Shown here: piece after piece, positions 9,279 to 17,886 of the stretch
Layout of the letters: each line of letters starts with the position of its first letter
Position numbering within the stretch: the stretch's first letter is position 1
Source: Streptomyces rapamycinicus NRRL 5491
Lineage (GTDB): Bacteria > Actinomycetota > Actinomycetes > Streptomycetales > Streptomycetaceae
Direction of reading: 5' to 3'
Length of the DNA: 64,000 nucleotides
NCBI RefSeq assembly: GCF_024298965.1
Contig: NZ_CP085193.1
Coordinates: 744,001-808,000, forward strand
Program-made: the position numbers and the translations under genes
The notes under the pieces: generated by a model
The model's database searches: none
Told to the model about the DNA's origin: nothing
The model's input: only the letters and a program-made list of their open reading frames with translations

Positions 9279-10735
9279 CTATCGGATCTCAGTGCCGGCC
9301 GGGGGACCGAGCGGGCTCCGGTGCGCGGCCATGACGTGCTTGACGCGGGTGTAGTCGTCGAATCCGTAGCGGCCCAGATCGCGGCCGACACCGGACTGCT
9401 TGTAGCCACCGTGCGGCAGTTCGGCGAGGATCACCTGGTGGCAGTTGAGCCAGACGCAGCCGAAGTCCAGTTCGGCGCTGAGCCGCGTCGCGCGGCCCAG
9501 ATCGGCGGTCCAGACACTGGAGGCCAGCCCGAAGTCGACGCCGTTGGCCAGCTCCACGGCTTCCGTCTCGGTGTCGAACGGCTGCACCGTGACCACCGGG
9601 CCGAAGGTCTCCTGCTGGACCACCGCGTCGTCCTGGCGCACACCGGAGATGGCGGTGGGCTCGAAGAAGTAGCCCGGGGCTCGAGCCGCTTGCCGCCGGT
9701 CTCGACCACGGCGTGGTCCGGCAGCCCGGCCAGGACGGAACTCACCCTGTCGGCCTGGGCGGCACTGTTGAGGGGGCCGAAGAACGCCTCCCCGGACGGA
9801 GGCCCGGTACGGGTGGTCCGGGCCGCTTCGACGAGCGCCGCGAGCACCGCGTCGTAGGCAGGACGTTCGGCCAGTACCCGGGTGACGGCGGTGCAGTCCT
9901 GGCCCGCGTTGAAGAAGGCCGCGTCGGCGAGGGCGCGGGCCGTGCGCCGCGGATCGACGTCGGCGAAGACGACGGCCGGGGCCTTGCCGCCCAGCTCCAG
10001 ATGGACGTTCTTGACCTCCGCGGAGGCCGCGGCCATCACCTCGGAACCGGCCCGGGTCGAGCCGGTGATGGCGACCATGTCGACGCCCGCGTGCCCGGCC
10101 AGGGCGCGCCCGGTGTCCCGGTCGCCGCAGACGACGTTGACGACGCCGGGAGGGAGGACCCGGGCCGCGAGCTCGCCGAGCAGCACCGTGGACCACGGGG
10201 TGGTGTCGGAGGGCTTCAGCACGACCGTGTTGCCCGCCGCGAGGGCCGGTCCGAGCTTCCATACGGCCATCATGAAGGGGTAGTTCCAGGGGGTGACCTG
10301 GGCGACCACTCCCACCGGCTCGCGGCGGACGTACGAGGTGTGGCCCTCGGTGTACTCGCCCGCCGCCACGCCCTCCAGGACCCGGGCGGCTCCGGCGAAG
10401 AAGCGCAACTGGTCGGCGCCCCGGAGGATTTCGAGGGCCCGGGTGGTCTCGCGCGGCTTGCCGGTGGCGCGTACCTCGGCGTCCAGCAGCCGGTCCGCGT
10501 GCTCGGCCACGAGATCGGCGAGGCGCAGCAGCGCCTCCTGACGCTCGCCCGGGGTGGAGCGGCGCCACGAGGCGAAGGCCCGGCGGGCGGCGGCGACGGC
10601 GGTGTCCACGTCGGCGGCGGAGGAGCGCGGCGCGGTGCCGTAGACCTCGCCGGTCGCGGGGTCGGTCAGCTCCATGCGCGCGGCCACCATCGCCGGTTCG
10701 CCGTCGATGATGTTGTGCAGGGCCAGATCAGACAT
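9279..10735 (-). pseudogene. Aldehyde dehydrogenase, frameshifted (aminobutyraldehyde-type)
   Basis: Starts at ATG 10735 (MSDLALHNIIDGEP) with GAGGA upstream, overlapping the end of the TPP-enzyme remnant by 8 bases. The first two thirds are in one frame and carry the cofactor site PWNYPF, the glutamate in LELGGKAP and the cysteine in FNAGQDCTAVT. Near 9672-9686, after GGKRLEP, the protein continues in another frame with GYFFEPTAISGV and ends normally with GGYKQSGVGRDLG. One missing base explains the shift. With it corrected, the enzyme would be about 485 aa, full length for a gamma-aminobutyraldehyde or betaine-aldehyde dehydrogenase. Its operon partner is also broken, which favours real decay over a sequencing error. 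Confidence 0.8.
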
Positions 10736-11985
10736 GCTGGTGTTCCTCACGGAGGGAGTCGACGGTGACACCGGGAGCCAGGAGGCCGTCGGTGACCTTC
10801 AGTTCGATCAGCGCCGCGGTGCCGGAGGCCAGCGACCGCTCCAGGGCCGCCGGGAACGCGTCGAAGGTGGTGACCGTCTCGCCGTGGGCGCCGAAGGCCC
10901 GGGCGAGGGCGGCGAAGTCCGGGTTGACCAGGCCGGTGCCGCTGACCCGCCCCGGGTAGCTCTGCTCCTGGTGCTGGCGGATCGTGCCGTAGGTCGAGTT
11001 GTTGAGGACGAGGACGAGCGGGGCCGCGCCCTCCGCGACGGCGGTGGCCAGCTCCTGGCCGTTCATCAGGAAGCAGCCGTCACCGGCGACCGAGACCACC
11101 TGCCGGCCGGGTTCGGCGATCGCGGCGGCGACGGCGGCGGCGGGGATGCCGTAGCCCATGGAGCCGTTGCGCGGGGCGAGTTGGCGCCATCCGTCGCGGT
11201 AGGTGAGAAAGCGCTGGGCCCAGACCGCGTGGTTCCCGGCGCCGAAGGTGACCACGGTGTCATGGGGCAACCGTGCGTCCAGGTGGGCGAACACGGCGCC
11301 GAGGTTCAGCGGGTCGTCGTCCGGCACCGGGGTACGGAACTCCAGGTGCGCGGCGCGGTCCTGCTCGGTCCGTGGGCCCCAGGGCACCGCGGCGTCTGGG
11401 TGCAGACCGCGTACCGCCACGCCGAAGGCCTCGGGGACGGCGAGCAGTGCGAGGTCGGCCGGATAGAGCGGGGCGGGCGGCTGCGGTGCGGGCAGGGCCT
11501 GAACCAGGCGCGGGCCGGTCCCGTCGGTGGGGAGCAGGGTGAAGCCGTCGGTGCACACGTCGCCGGGCGCGGTGCCGACGCAGATCAGCAGGTCGGCCAC
11601 GCGTACCCGCTCGGCGACGGCGTCGGCCCGTCCGTAGCCCAGCGCCCCGATGTAACTCTCGCTGTCGTTGACGACGAGGTCCTGGCAGCGGAAGTCGACG
11701 GTGACGGGCAGCGACCACGCCTCGGCCCACTCCCGTACGTCGGCGCGGGCCCGGCCGGTCCAGCGGCTGCCGCCGAGCAGCAGCAGCGGGCGCTCGGCGG
11801 CGCCCAGCAGTGCGGCCAGCCGGTCGCGCTCGGCGGCGGAGACCGCTCCGGCGGGCACGGGCAGCGGGGTGGCGTCGGGCACCTGGACGGTGTCGGTGAG
11901 CATGTCCTCCGGCAGGCCCAGGACGACCGGTCCCGGGCGCCCGCTGCCGGCGATGGCGAAGACGACGTGCTCGGCGGACTCGACC
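10728..11985 (-). pseudogene. Thiamine pyrophosphate enzyme (acetolactate synthase/benzoylformate decarboxylase-like), 5'-truncated
   Basis: The recognisable protein starts inside the family at ESAEHVVFAIAGSGRPGPVVLGLP and runs through the central domain to a complete C-terminal PP domain with the TPP motif (GDGCFLMNGQELATA ... VLNNSTYG). The first 150 or so residues, the PYR domain with the catalytic glutamate, are absent. Beyond about 11985 the DNA is instead the tail of a PucR gene on the other strand. The frame stays open to 12398 but encodes nothing sensible there. It was once cotranscribed with the aldehyde dehydrogenase below, an arrangement seen in amine or keto-acid degradation operons. 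Confidence 0.8.
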
Positions 11986-11987
11986 GA

Positions 11988-12230
11988 CCGGACGTCACCG
12001 ACGCCGAGAAGGACCGGCTGCTGCGCACCGTGCGCGTCCACCTGGCAGGGAACGGCTCGATAGCGGACACGGCCAAGGCCGTCTACTGCCACCGCAACAC
12101 CGTGCAGCACCGCTTCGCCCGCTTCTGCGAGCTCACCGGTCACGACATCCGCCATCCCGAGGACGCAGCCCTCATCGCCCTGGCCCTGCGGGCCACGGAC
12201 CGGCGCGACCGGACAGAGGAAACCGGCTGA
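11988..12230 (+). pseudogene. PucR-type regulator, only the C-terminal HTH remains
   Basis: The frame reads DVTDAEKDRLLRTVRVHLAG, continues with HRNTVQHRFARFCELTG and ends in a normal stop after EETG. This is the PucR C-terminal helix-turn-helix (RNTV.yR). All upstream sensory and GGDEF-like parts are missing, because 11985 and below is the opposite-strand TPP enzyme. The original gene was divergent from that enzyme and probably regulated it; one deletion removed both 5' ends and the shared promoter. Confidence 0.8.
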
Positions 12231-12237
12231 CCCAAGC

Positions 12238-12350
12238 GGCCTGCTGCGTGAGCGGGAGGCATACTTCCAGCTCATGCAGCAGGGCCTGGGCAACAGCAAG
12301 GCATGCCAGGTCGTCGGCATCAACCCGAGCGCCTGCACAAACTGCTCGCT
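12238..12350 (+). mobile_element. IS30-family transposase, N-terminal fragment
   Basis: The frame reads REREAYFQLMQQGLGNSKAC followed by VVGINPSA. This matches the N-terminal helix-turn-helix of actinomycete IS30 transposases (E..Y..LM.QG..N.EAC..VG). Similarity stops near 12350. The matching C-terminal end of such a transposase lies on the same strand at 13840-13965, beyond the lipase gene. No terminal inverted repeat could be identified. Confidence 0.6.
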
Positions 12351-12452
12351 GCCTGACCAACACGACCAGGTGTTCCGACGCTCCCTGGGCGCCCTCACAC
12401 CCGAGGGGCGGGCACCGGCCTCCGAGGTCGGAACACCCGGTAGCCGGCTTGC

Positions 12453-13721
12453 CTACCGCAGGGAACGGAACCACCGCACCACGGCGGCGGTTCCCGCCTG
12501 CTGGGATCCCAGATGGCGCGAGCCGCCATAGTCAGGAGTGCCGAGGCCGATCAGCGGAGCATGGATGCCGCGGGAGCGCAGGGCGGCGTGGCAGTGGTCG
12601 GTGTTCGCGGTGACGGCCTGCTCGTCCCCATCGGCGTAGTAGAGCCGGATCGGAGCCCGCGGCGTCCAGTCGGCGCACACGCCGTCGGCGATCCGCAGGG
12701 CCGCCGCAAGCCCTCCGGTGGGGTGGGCCAGCATCGCCCGGCCGCGGGGGGTGAGGAGCGCGTCGATGGAGTCGGGGGTGCCGGCCACGGCCTCCTGACC
12801 GGTGTGTGTGCCGTCCAGCAGACCCTCGATCGTCTGGTCATACGGCGCCTGGAACACCTGGGCCGGCGTGTCGTACAGGTGGTGCAGGCGGTTGAAGGCG
12901 ACGAGGGCCAGCGCCGAGTAGATCACGCTTGCCTTCGGCTCCGTCCGCCCGGCCAGCAGCGCGGGCAGCTCCGCGTCACGGAACGCGTACGCGCCGCTGA
13001 TGGGTGCAACGGCGCGCAGCCCGAACCATGCGTCGGTGCCTTCCCGCAGCGACCGGGCCAGTCCCAGTGCCGCCGAGGCGCCCTGTGAGAAGCCGGTGAC
13101 CAGTACCTCGCGGCGCAGTTCCCGGCCCTTCGCCGCCACGACGGCGCGGGACGCCCGAAGCAGGTCCAGGGCGGCCGTCGTCTCCGAGGGGACGTCCATC
13201 CAGGGGTGCGGGCCTGGCCCCAGGCCCAGTCCGAGGTAGTCGGGGAGTACCGTGGCGAATCCGGCGGAGGCGTAGGTCAGGGCGGGGGCCTGGTCCCAGA
13301 CGCTGGTCGATACCGAGGCGACGTCGTCCTTGAACAGTTCCGTGCCGTGCGTGAAGGACACGGTCCGCAGCCGCCGTTCACCGCTTCGAGGCAGGGCCAG
13401 CAGTCCGCTGGCGGTCGTGGGCCGGCCGTGAGGGTCAACCGTGCGGTACACGATCCGGAAGGTGTCCAGACCGTACCGTACGGCGCCGGTGTCCCAGGCA
13501 CCCGCCTTGTCCCCCGCCAGCTCGGCCGCGACCTCGCGGGCGGTGAACGTGCGCAGGTGCTCGACCGACACGAGCGTGCCCCGCGGCGAGTCCGTGGCGA
13601 CCGGCGCAACAACGGCGGCCCGGGGTTCCCCCGCTCCCTGTGCGACCACGGCCGTCGTGCCGCTCGCCGTCAGCGCCACCGACACCGCCGAGACCATCAG
13701 TAACCTGCTCGTTCGCTTCAT
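12453..13721 (-). CDS. Secreted lipase/alpha-beta hydrolase
   Basis: 422 aa from the ATG at 13721, whose product opens with a signal peptide (MKRTSRLLMVSAVSVALTAS, cleavage likely after AQG). An upstream in-frame ATG would place 15 odd residues before the signal, so I rejected it. The nucleophile elbow is GFSQG, with acid and base candidates in YADGDEQAV and GSRHLG. Length and pattern fit the secretory lipase (LIP) family and actinobacterial esterases of that type. It should hydrolyse lipids or esters outside the cell. It is intact although fragments of one IS30-type transposase lie on both sides. Confidence 0.85.
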   Translation of the reverse strand: MKRTSRLLMVSAVSVALTASGTTAVVAQGAGEPRAAVVAPVATDSPRGTLVSVEHLRTFTAREVAAELAGDKAGAWDTGAVRYGLDTFRIVYRTVDPHGRPTTASGLLALPRSGERRLRTVSFTHGTELFKDDVASVSTSVWDQAPALTYASAGFATVLPDYLGLGLGPGPHPWMDVPSETTAALDLLRASRAVVAAKGRELRREVLVTGFSQGASAALGLARSLREGTDAWFGLRAVAPISGAYAFRDAELPALLAGRTEPKASVIYSALALVAFNRLHHLYDTPAQVFQAPYDQTIEGLLDGTHTGQEAVAGTPDSIDALLTPRGRAMLAHPTGGLAAALRIADGVCADWTPRAPIRLYYADGDEQAVTANTDHCHAALRSRGIHAPLIGLGTPDYGGSRHLGSQQAGTAAVVRWFRSLR

Positions 13722-13839
13722 GCCGTGACCGTACGTATCCGCCGGCACAGCCGACCATCCGGCCAACCCTCCGACGTGTGTGGGGTTTTCCCGAGGGTGC
13801 GTTCGGTGCTCGCCGTCGCTTTCCGACGACGTTCCCCGC

Positions 13840-13965
13840 CAACTTGATCCGGCACATCTGCAACGACCTCGACGCTGTCACCACCGAACTCAGCAGTCGC
13901 CCACGCAAGACGCTCGGCTGGAACACCCCAGCCGGGCGTCTGTCTGCACTGCTCGCGGTTCGATC
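13840..13965 (+). mobile_element. IS30-family transposase, C-terminal fragment
   Basis: The frame reads LIRHICNDLDAVTTEL followed by SSRPRKTLGWNTPAGRLSAL. The string RPRKTLGW.TPAERL is the hallmark C-terminus of IS30 transposases. Only about 40 residues remain, with no catalytic DDE core. It has the same orientation as the N-terminal fragment at 12238, with the lipase gene between them. Confidence 0.7.
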
Positions 13966-14154
13966 GACGCACCGCGGTGTCGCAACGACCCCTGGAAAGC
14001 GTCCCGCTGCTCGGAGGGCCTTCGTCACGGCGCGGCCGAGACCGCTTACAGCCAGGGCCCACAGGCCGGAGGAGCCGTACCTGCCTGAGTTCCTCCAAAC
14101 GGCCCCCGGCCCGGGGTGGCCGGCGCGGGTCTTGCCGCCGGGCAGGGGACCAGG

Positions 14155-14370
14155 TCAGTCGCCACACACCTCTTTCTCCATCGGCCGCGTCCGCCATCCC
14201 GGTGCGGTGCCCGCGGCCCGGATCCCCGCCACGAAACATTCCAGCAGCCGGTCCAGGTCCAGCCGGGTGGCGACCTCGATCGGCGGGTGCGGGGGCGCCG
14301 GCTTATTGGCGACGAACGGCCGCCGGTCGGCCAGTGTCGCTCCCCGGGTCAGACCGGGCGCCGGCTCCAC
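14155..14370 (-). other. Unassigned short open frame in decayed region
   Basis: A 71-codon frame contains VATRLDLDRLLECFVAGIRA, which faintly resembles the last helices of a TetR-type regulator. No start or domain context supports a gene. It sits among esterase fragments and is best read as debris. The stretch between the IS30 remnant and here (13966-14154) holds nothing I recognise. Confidence 0.2.
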
Positions 14371-14594
14371 TTGGACGCTCCACCGCCCGTACTCCCGTAC
14401 TCGGAGAGCAGCCGGTCGGCGAGATCCACCCTACGGACGCTCTCAGGGAAGGGCTGGGCGGCACAGGAGGCGACGAGGATCGGCTCCCGGAAGGTTCGAC
14501 GGCCTTCGACGTCGTCGCGCGACGGCTGGAACGCGTCGGTCCCGCCCAGCTGGGCCAGGACGTCGGCTGCTTCGGGGTCGAAGCTGAGCGTCAT
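14349..14594 (-). pseudogene. Alpha/beta hydrolase (esterase), N-terminal fragment
   Basis: It begins at an ATG with MTLSFDPEAADVLAQLGG and continues FREPILVASCAAQPFPESV, the N-terminus of the acetyl-hydrolase/esterase family found in Streptomyces. It then loses similarity and stops after about 81 codons, before any GDSAGG motif. It starts 28 bases after the stop of another esterase fragment, so two tandem hydrolase genes have probably collapsed. Confidence 0.55.
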
Positions 14595-14622
14595 GATCTC
14601 GATCTTTCAGTGAGGGGGCGGC

Positions 14623-14848
14623 TCAGATCGACTTGAGCACCCGGACGCGGTCGGCGATGGCGCGCCGGGCGGCGTCGGAGGTGAAGGCGATCGAGTCGAA
14701 TTCGTGCGGGGCGCCGGGGTGCAGGGCAGCGCCACGACGTCCCCCACCGCCGGCGGTGTGGCGGGCGTCCGCCATCGCACCGGCCACCGGAGCCGGCCCC
14801 GCGGCGATTTCGGGTTCCAGGCCGAGTGCCGCGGTTCCCGCCCTCCGG
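14623..14848 (-). pseudogene. Alpha/beta hydrolase (esterase), C-terminal fragment
   Basis: Directly downstream of the quinone oxidoreductase stop, an open frame without its own start ends HPGAPHEFDSIAFTSDAARR and then VRVLKSI before the stop. PGAPHEF carries the catalytic histidine of the esterase family, and the tail is its usual C-terminus. The catalytic serine and most of the fold are missing. Only the last 75 or so residues of a roughly 310-aa enzyme remain. Confidence 0.55.
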
Positions 14849-14850
14849 GG

Positions 14851-15795
14851 TCAGGCGGCGGACGGGACGACGATGACCTTGCCGTGCACCGCGCCCTCGG
14901 CGGCCCGGGCGTGCAACGCCGCCAGTTCGGCCAGCGGCGCCCGCTCGGCGACGGCGACGCGCAGCTCACCGCGGTCCACCAGTGCCACCAGCCGCGACAG
15001 CTGTTCGGCGTCGCTGCGGACGAACAGGTCGATGCCGCGCACGCCGCGCTCTTCGTCGCTGGGCGCGGGCATCCACACCGTCGTGTTGACCACGACACCG
15101 CCCGGCCGGACCAGGGTGACCAGTGCGGCCAGCTGCGCCGGGTCGACCGGCGCGAGGTTGAGCACCACGTCGACCGGCTCGCTCACCGCGTCGGGCACGC
15201 TCGTGGCCGTGTGGTCGATGACCTCGTCGGCACCGGCCGACTTCACCGCCTCCGCACTGCGGGGGCCGGCCGTGGCGATCACGTGGGCCTTGGCGCCCTT
15301 GGCCAGCTGCACGGCGTAGCCGCCGACCGCTCCGCCGGCACCGTTGATCAGCACGCGTTGCCCGGCCGTCAGCTTGCCGTGGTCGAACAGCGCCTGGTAC
15401 GCGGTGAGCCCCACCACCGGCAACGCCGCGGCGTCCGGCAGCGGGACTCCCTTGGGTGCCGTTGCCAGAACCTCGGCCGGCGCGAGGACGTACTCCGCTG
15501 CGGCGCCGCTCTTGTCCATCGGCAGGAACCCGATGACCTCATCGCCGACCACGAGGCCGTCCACGCCTTCGCCCAGCGCGTCGACCGTACCGGCGACATC
15601 GAGGCCGGGCGTGTGCGGCAACTCCACCGGGATCGGGCCGCGCATGAAGCCACCGCGGATGTTGCCGTCGACGGAGTTGAACGACGTCGCGGCGACGCGG
15701 ATCCGGACCTGCCCGGGTCCGGGGACGGGCTGCTCCAGGTCCTCGTAGCGCAGGACCTCGGGGTCGCCGTACTCGTGGAAACGCACTGCCTTCAT
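14851..15795 (-). CDS. NADP-dependent zinc-free quinone oxidoreductase (MDR family)
   Basis: 314 aa from ATG 15795 (MKAVRFHEYGDPEVLRYEDL); the longer open frame upstream runs through the operator region and is not coding. It has an N-terminal GroES-like domain and a Rossmann domain with VLINGAGGAVGGYAVQLAKG. No zinc ligands are present, so it belongs with the quinone reductases and enoyl reductases that reduce activated double bonds or quinones with NADPH. Two palindromes upstream (15825-15844 and 15864-15881) match one in front of the divergent MarR gene, so it is probably repressed by that regulator and induced by an electrophile or phenolic compound. Confidence 0.9.
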   Translation of the reverse strand: MKAVRFHEYGDPEVLRYEDLEQPVPGPGQVRIRVAATSFNSVDGNIRGGFMRGPIPVELPHTPGLDVAGTVDALGEGVDGLVVGDEVIGFLPMDKSGAAAEYVLAPAEVLATAPKGVPLPDAAALPVVGLTAYQALFDHGKLTAGQRVLINGAGGAVGGYAVQLAKGAKAHVIATAGPRSAEAVKSAGADEVIDHTATSVPDAVSEPVDVVLNLAPVDPAQLAALVTLVRPGGVVVNTTVWMPAPSDEERGVRGIDLFVRSDAEQLSRLVALVDRGELRVAVAERAPLAELAALHARAAEGAVHGKVIVVPSAA

Positions 15796-15824
15796 CGGAG
15801 TTCTCGCTTTCGCATCATGTCTGC

Positions 15825-15881
15825 TTGCTTCGAACTTGAAGCAACTGCGGGACACGCTACTGCTGCTTCGAATTCGAAGCA
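15825..15881. promoter_or_regulatory. Two palindromic operators upstream of the quinone oxidoreductase
   Basis: 15864-15881 is the perfect 18-bp palindrome TGCTTCGAATTCGAAGCA. 15825-15844 is the near-palindrome TTGCTTCGAACTTGAAGCAA with 7-bp perfect arms. Centres are 38 bases apart. The same core, CTTCGAATTCGAAG, recurs at 16279-16292 before the MarR gene. Confidence 0.75.
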
Positions 15882-15892
15882 AGTGACACCGT

Positions 15893-16150
15893 TCAGGCCG
15901 TAGGCCCGCGCCCGTCGCCGCGACGAGCTCCACGGCGAGCTCCGCGGCGACTCGGTCGATGTGTTGGCGCGATGCGGTAGCCGTCCGGGACGCGCCGGGG
16001 CAGGAAGCCGACGCCACCCTCTTGCAGCTCGTGTTCCTCATCGCGGGCCCACACCAGCGCGGAACCGGACAGGAGCAGGAAGACTCCGCCCTCGCCACTC
16101 CAGCTGCTGCTGATCTTCCCGCTGGGCGAGGGAGGGGGATGCTCATGGCC
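15893..16150 (-). pseudogene. Cupin-like fragment
   Basis: The minus strand contains GVFLLLSGSALVWARDEEHE, then LQEGGVGFLPRRVPDGYRI, which follows the second half of a small cupin barrel (V..G......G.E...L..G...FLPRGVPH.YRI). The expected metal histidine after VP is an aspartate, and no proper start or end is present. A frame change near 15960 would continue it as DRVAAELAVEL. It lies between the quinone oxidoreductase and MarR operators and is probably a relic. Confidence 0.4.
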
Positions 16151-16278
16151 GATCCTCGGGATCCGCGGACGGCGGCGCCGTCCTCCTGCCCGCCACCCTG
16201 CACCGCGCCACCGCCCGAACTCCACGTCCTGCCGTGCTCGGCCGGGCCCAACACTGTCCACCCGCACCACACGCCAAT

Positions 16279-16292
16279 CTTCGAATTCGAAG
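16279..16292. promoter_or_regulatory. Palindromic operator in front of the MarR gene
   Basis: CTTCGAATTCGAAG is a perfect 14-bp palindrome 16 bases before the MarR start codon, sharing its core with the two sites at 15825-15881. The spacing suggests it covers the promoter or early transcript, so the repressor would limit its own synthesis. Confidence 0.75.
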
Positions 16293-16307
16293 CAGTACAC
16301 TGGGGTC

Positions 16308-16808
16308 ATGCCCAAGTCGCCGCCGTCGCTCGACCCCGTGCAACTCGGCGCCTACTTCGACCTCATGGAGGTCGCCAGCCTGCTCCGGCACGCCGTCGAG
16401 CAACAGCTGCGCGAAGTCGGCGACCTCAGCTACATCCAATTCCAGCTGCTGGCCCGCCTCGGCGACTCACCGACGGGCAGCCACCGCATGACCGACCTCG
16501 CCGACGGCGTTGTCTACAGCCGCAGCGGCCTGACCTACCAGGCAGGCCTGCTCGAGAAGGCAGGCCTGGTCGTGCGCACGCCCTCTGCGGACGACGAGCG
16601 GAGCGTCACGGTCACCATCACCGACGCCGGACGCGCGCTGCTCGGGAAGGTGCTGCCGGGTCACATCGAGGTGGTCAGCGGCCTCCTGTTCGAGCCGCTT
16701 GCGCGCGATGACCTCAAGGCTCTCGCCGGCCTGCTGGCGCCGGTGCGCGACCACATGCGCTCCACACCACCTCGTTCAGCCGCGCCGCGCCGCAAAGCCG
16801 GATCGTAA
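16308..16808 (+). CDS. MarR family transcriptional regulator
   Basis: 166 aa. A winged helix-turn-helix spans about residues 35-110 (RMTDLADGVVYSRSGLTYQAG, then wing residues TPSADDERSVTVTITDAG). The family binds palindromes as dimers and releases DNA on binding phenolics or on oxidation. No cysteine stands out as a redox sensor. It is divergent from the quinone oxidoreductase, and three matching palindromes in the intergenic region make that gene and itself the likely targets. Confidence 0.92.
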   Translation: MPKSPPSLDPVQLGAYFDLMEVASLLRHAVEQQLREVGDLSYIQFQLLARLGDSPTGSHRMTDLADGVVYSRSGLTYQAGLLEKAGLVVRTPSADDERSVTVTITDAGRALLGKVLPGHIEVVSGLLFEPLARDDLKALAGLLAPVRDHMRSTPPRSAAPRRKAGS

Positions 16809-16844
16809 GGACCCGGCCCGGTCTACAAGGACCCGGCCCGGTCT
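16807..16844. repeat. Tandem direct repeat, 18-base identical core
   Basis: AAGGACCCGGCCCGGTCT occurs at 16807-16824 and again at 16827-16844. The first copy includes the last bases of the MarR stop codon. It marks the left edge of the broken maleylpyruvate isomerase and may be a scar of duplication during decay. Confidence 0.7.
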
Positions 16845-17215
16845 GATCGCGACAGCCAGCGGGCTCACCGACGAACAGGTCGGTGAACCGTCGTTGCTGC
16901 CCGGCTGGACCCGCGGCCACGTCCTCATCCACATCGCCCGCGCCGCCGAGGCTCACCGAAACCTGTTGGAGGCAGTACGCACCGGGTCCGGCATCCCCGC
17001 GTACGCGAGTCAAGAAGCCCGCGACACATCGATCGAGAACGGTGCGAGCCGGCCAAGTCGTCCTTCGTAAACTTGTCGAGCTCGAACTGCATCACGTCGA
17101 CCTGAACGCGGGCTACCGGCCGACCGACTGGCCTGCCACCTTCAAGCCGCTGGAATTGCCCGAACCCATGCGAAGCCAGGCCGCCGACCGCATGTCCTGG
17201 TTCACCACGACGTAA
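16840..17215 (+). pseudogene. Mycothiol-dependent maleylpyruvate isomerase, start missing and internally deleted
   Basis: The N-terminal part reads GLTDEQVGEPSLLPGWTRGH then VLIHIARAAEAHRNLLEAV, with the DinB-like histidine of the mycothiol-binding fold. Around 17040 it breaks off and the C-terminal part appears in another frame: VLRKLVELELHHVDLNAGYR ending before 17215. The ELE.HHVDL motif supplies the metal histidines. Roughly half of the usual 230 residues are lost and no start codon is evident. Confidence 0.7.
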
Positions 17216-17274
17216 CTCCAACCACTCCCGCCTGTCCTGCCGCAACCGGGCCGATGGTGCCCTAGAGTCGCCGC

Positions 17275-17886
17275 ATGCGGCGACGGGCAGGATTGGCATT
17301 AGCTGGGGTTGCGGCCTTGGCTTGGGGCGAGTGGTTGAACTGGCGCTGGTCTCGAGTTCTGGTGGGGAACGGCGTGGGCGCTTCCGAAGCCGTGGTGGTG
17401 CTGGGGTACCGGAACCCCCAAGCGACGGCAAACTTGATCAACCGATGGCGAGTCCGTGCTGGAATTCGCTCCATCGCCGCTGACGGTGCGCATGGAACCC
17501 GCGTGATCTTCAGCGGCGGTGCGGTCGGCGGGTGCGGCGCCGCGGAGGCCCAGCTGATGGCCGACTACGCGAAGTCGGTGCTCAAATTCGACGGCACGGT
17601 GCTCCTCGAAGACCAAAGCGCGACGACGTGGGAGAACATCACGAACGTGATCCCACTGCTCGAAAACGTGGACCGCATCAAGATCGCCTCCCAGCCGGCT
17701 CATGCGCTCAAGGCCCGTGCGTACTTGCGGCGGCAGCGCCCCGATCTCGCAGAGAGGCTGGTGCGCGCGGATGACTACCGCCCCGGCGAGTGGATGGCCG
17801 TCAAACCGCTGCTGGCCCTGTACGGACTTTGGACACTCCGCGGTCTCAAGGCCGATGAACGGAAGGTATCGCTGTACTCGCTGTAA
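17275..17886 (+). CDS. YdcF/DUF218 family protein
   Basis: 203 aa. A short N-terminal hydrophobic segment (GLALAGVAALAWGEWLNW) is followed by a DUF218 fold: EAVVVLGYRN at the first strand, VIFSGGAVGG, AEAQLMADYA and the conserved LEDQSATTWENITN. This family includes E. coli SanA, YdcF and ElyC, linked to envelope integrity, but the biochemical function is unsettled. It is probably membrane-anchored, perhaps facing outward. It stands alone here between decayed DNA on both sides. Confidence 0.85.
   Translation: MRRRAGLALAGVAALAWGEWLNWRWSRVLVGNGVGASEAVVVLGYRNPQATANLINRWRVRAGIRSIAADGAHGTRVIFSGGAVGGCGAAEAQLMADYAKSVLKFDGTVLLEDQSATTWENITNVIPLLENVDRIKIASQPAHALKARAYLRRQRPDLAERLVRADDYRPGEWMAVKPLLALYGLWTLRGLKADERKVSLYSL

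Noticed and set aside
8074..9354. 426-codon plus-strand frame
   Set aside because: It is the Lrp gene read in another frame; composition is Arg/Pro/His-rich and no family is recognisable.
10674..12230. 518-codon plus-strand frame as a full PucR regulator
   Set aside because: Only the last 80 residues match PucR; the rest is the antisense of the TPP enzyme.
12238..13965. A functional IS30 transposon
   Set aside because: The DDE catalytic core is absent and only the two ends of the transposase remain.
14851..16272. A 473-residue form of the quinone oxidoreductase
   Set aside because: The extra N-terminus spans two palindromic operators and has no homology; MKAVRFHEYGDP is the family's normal start.
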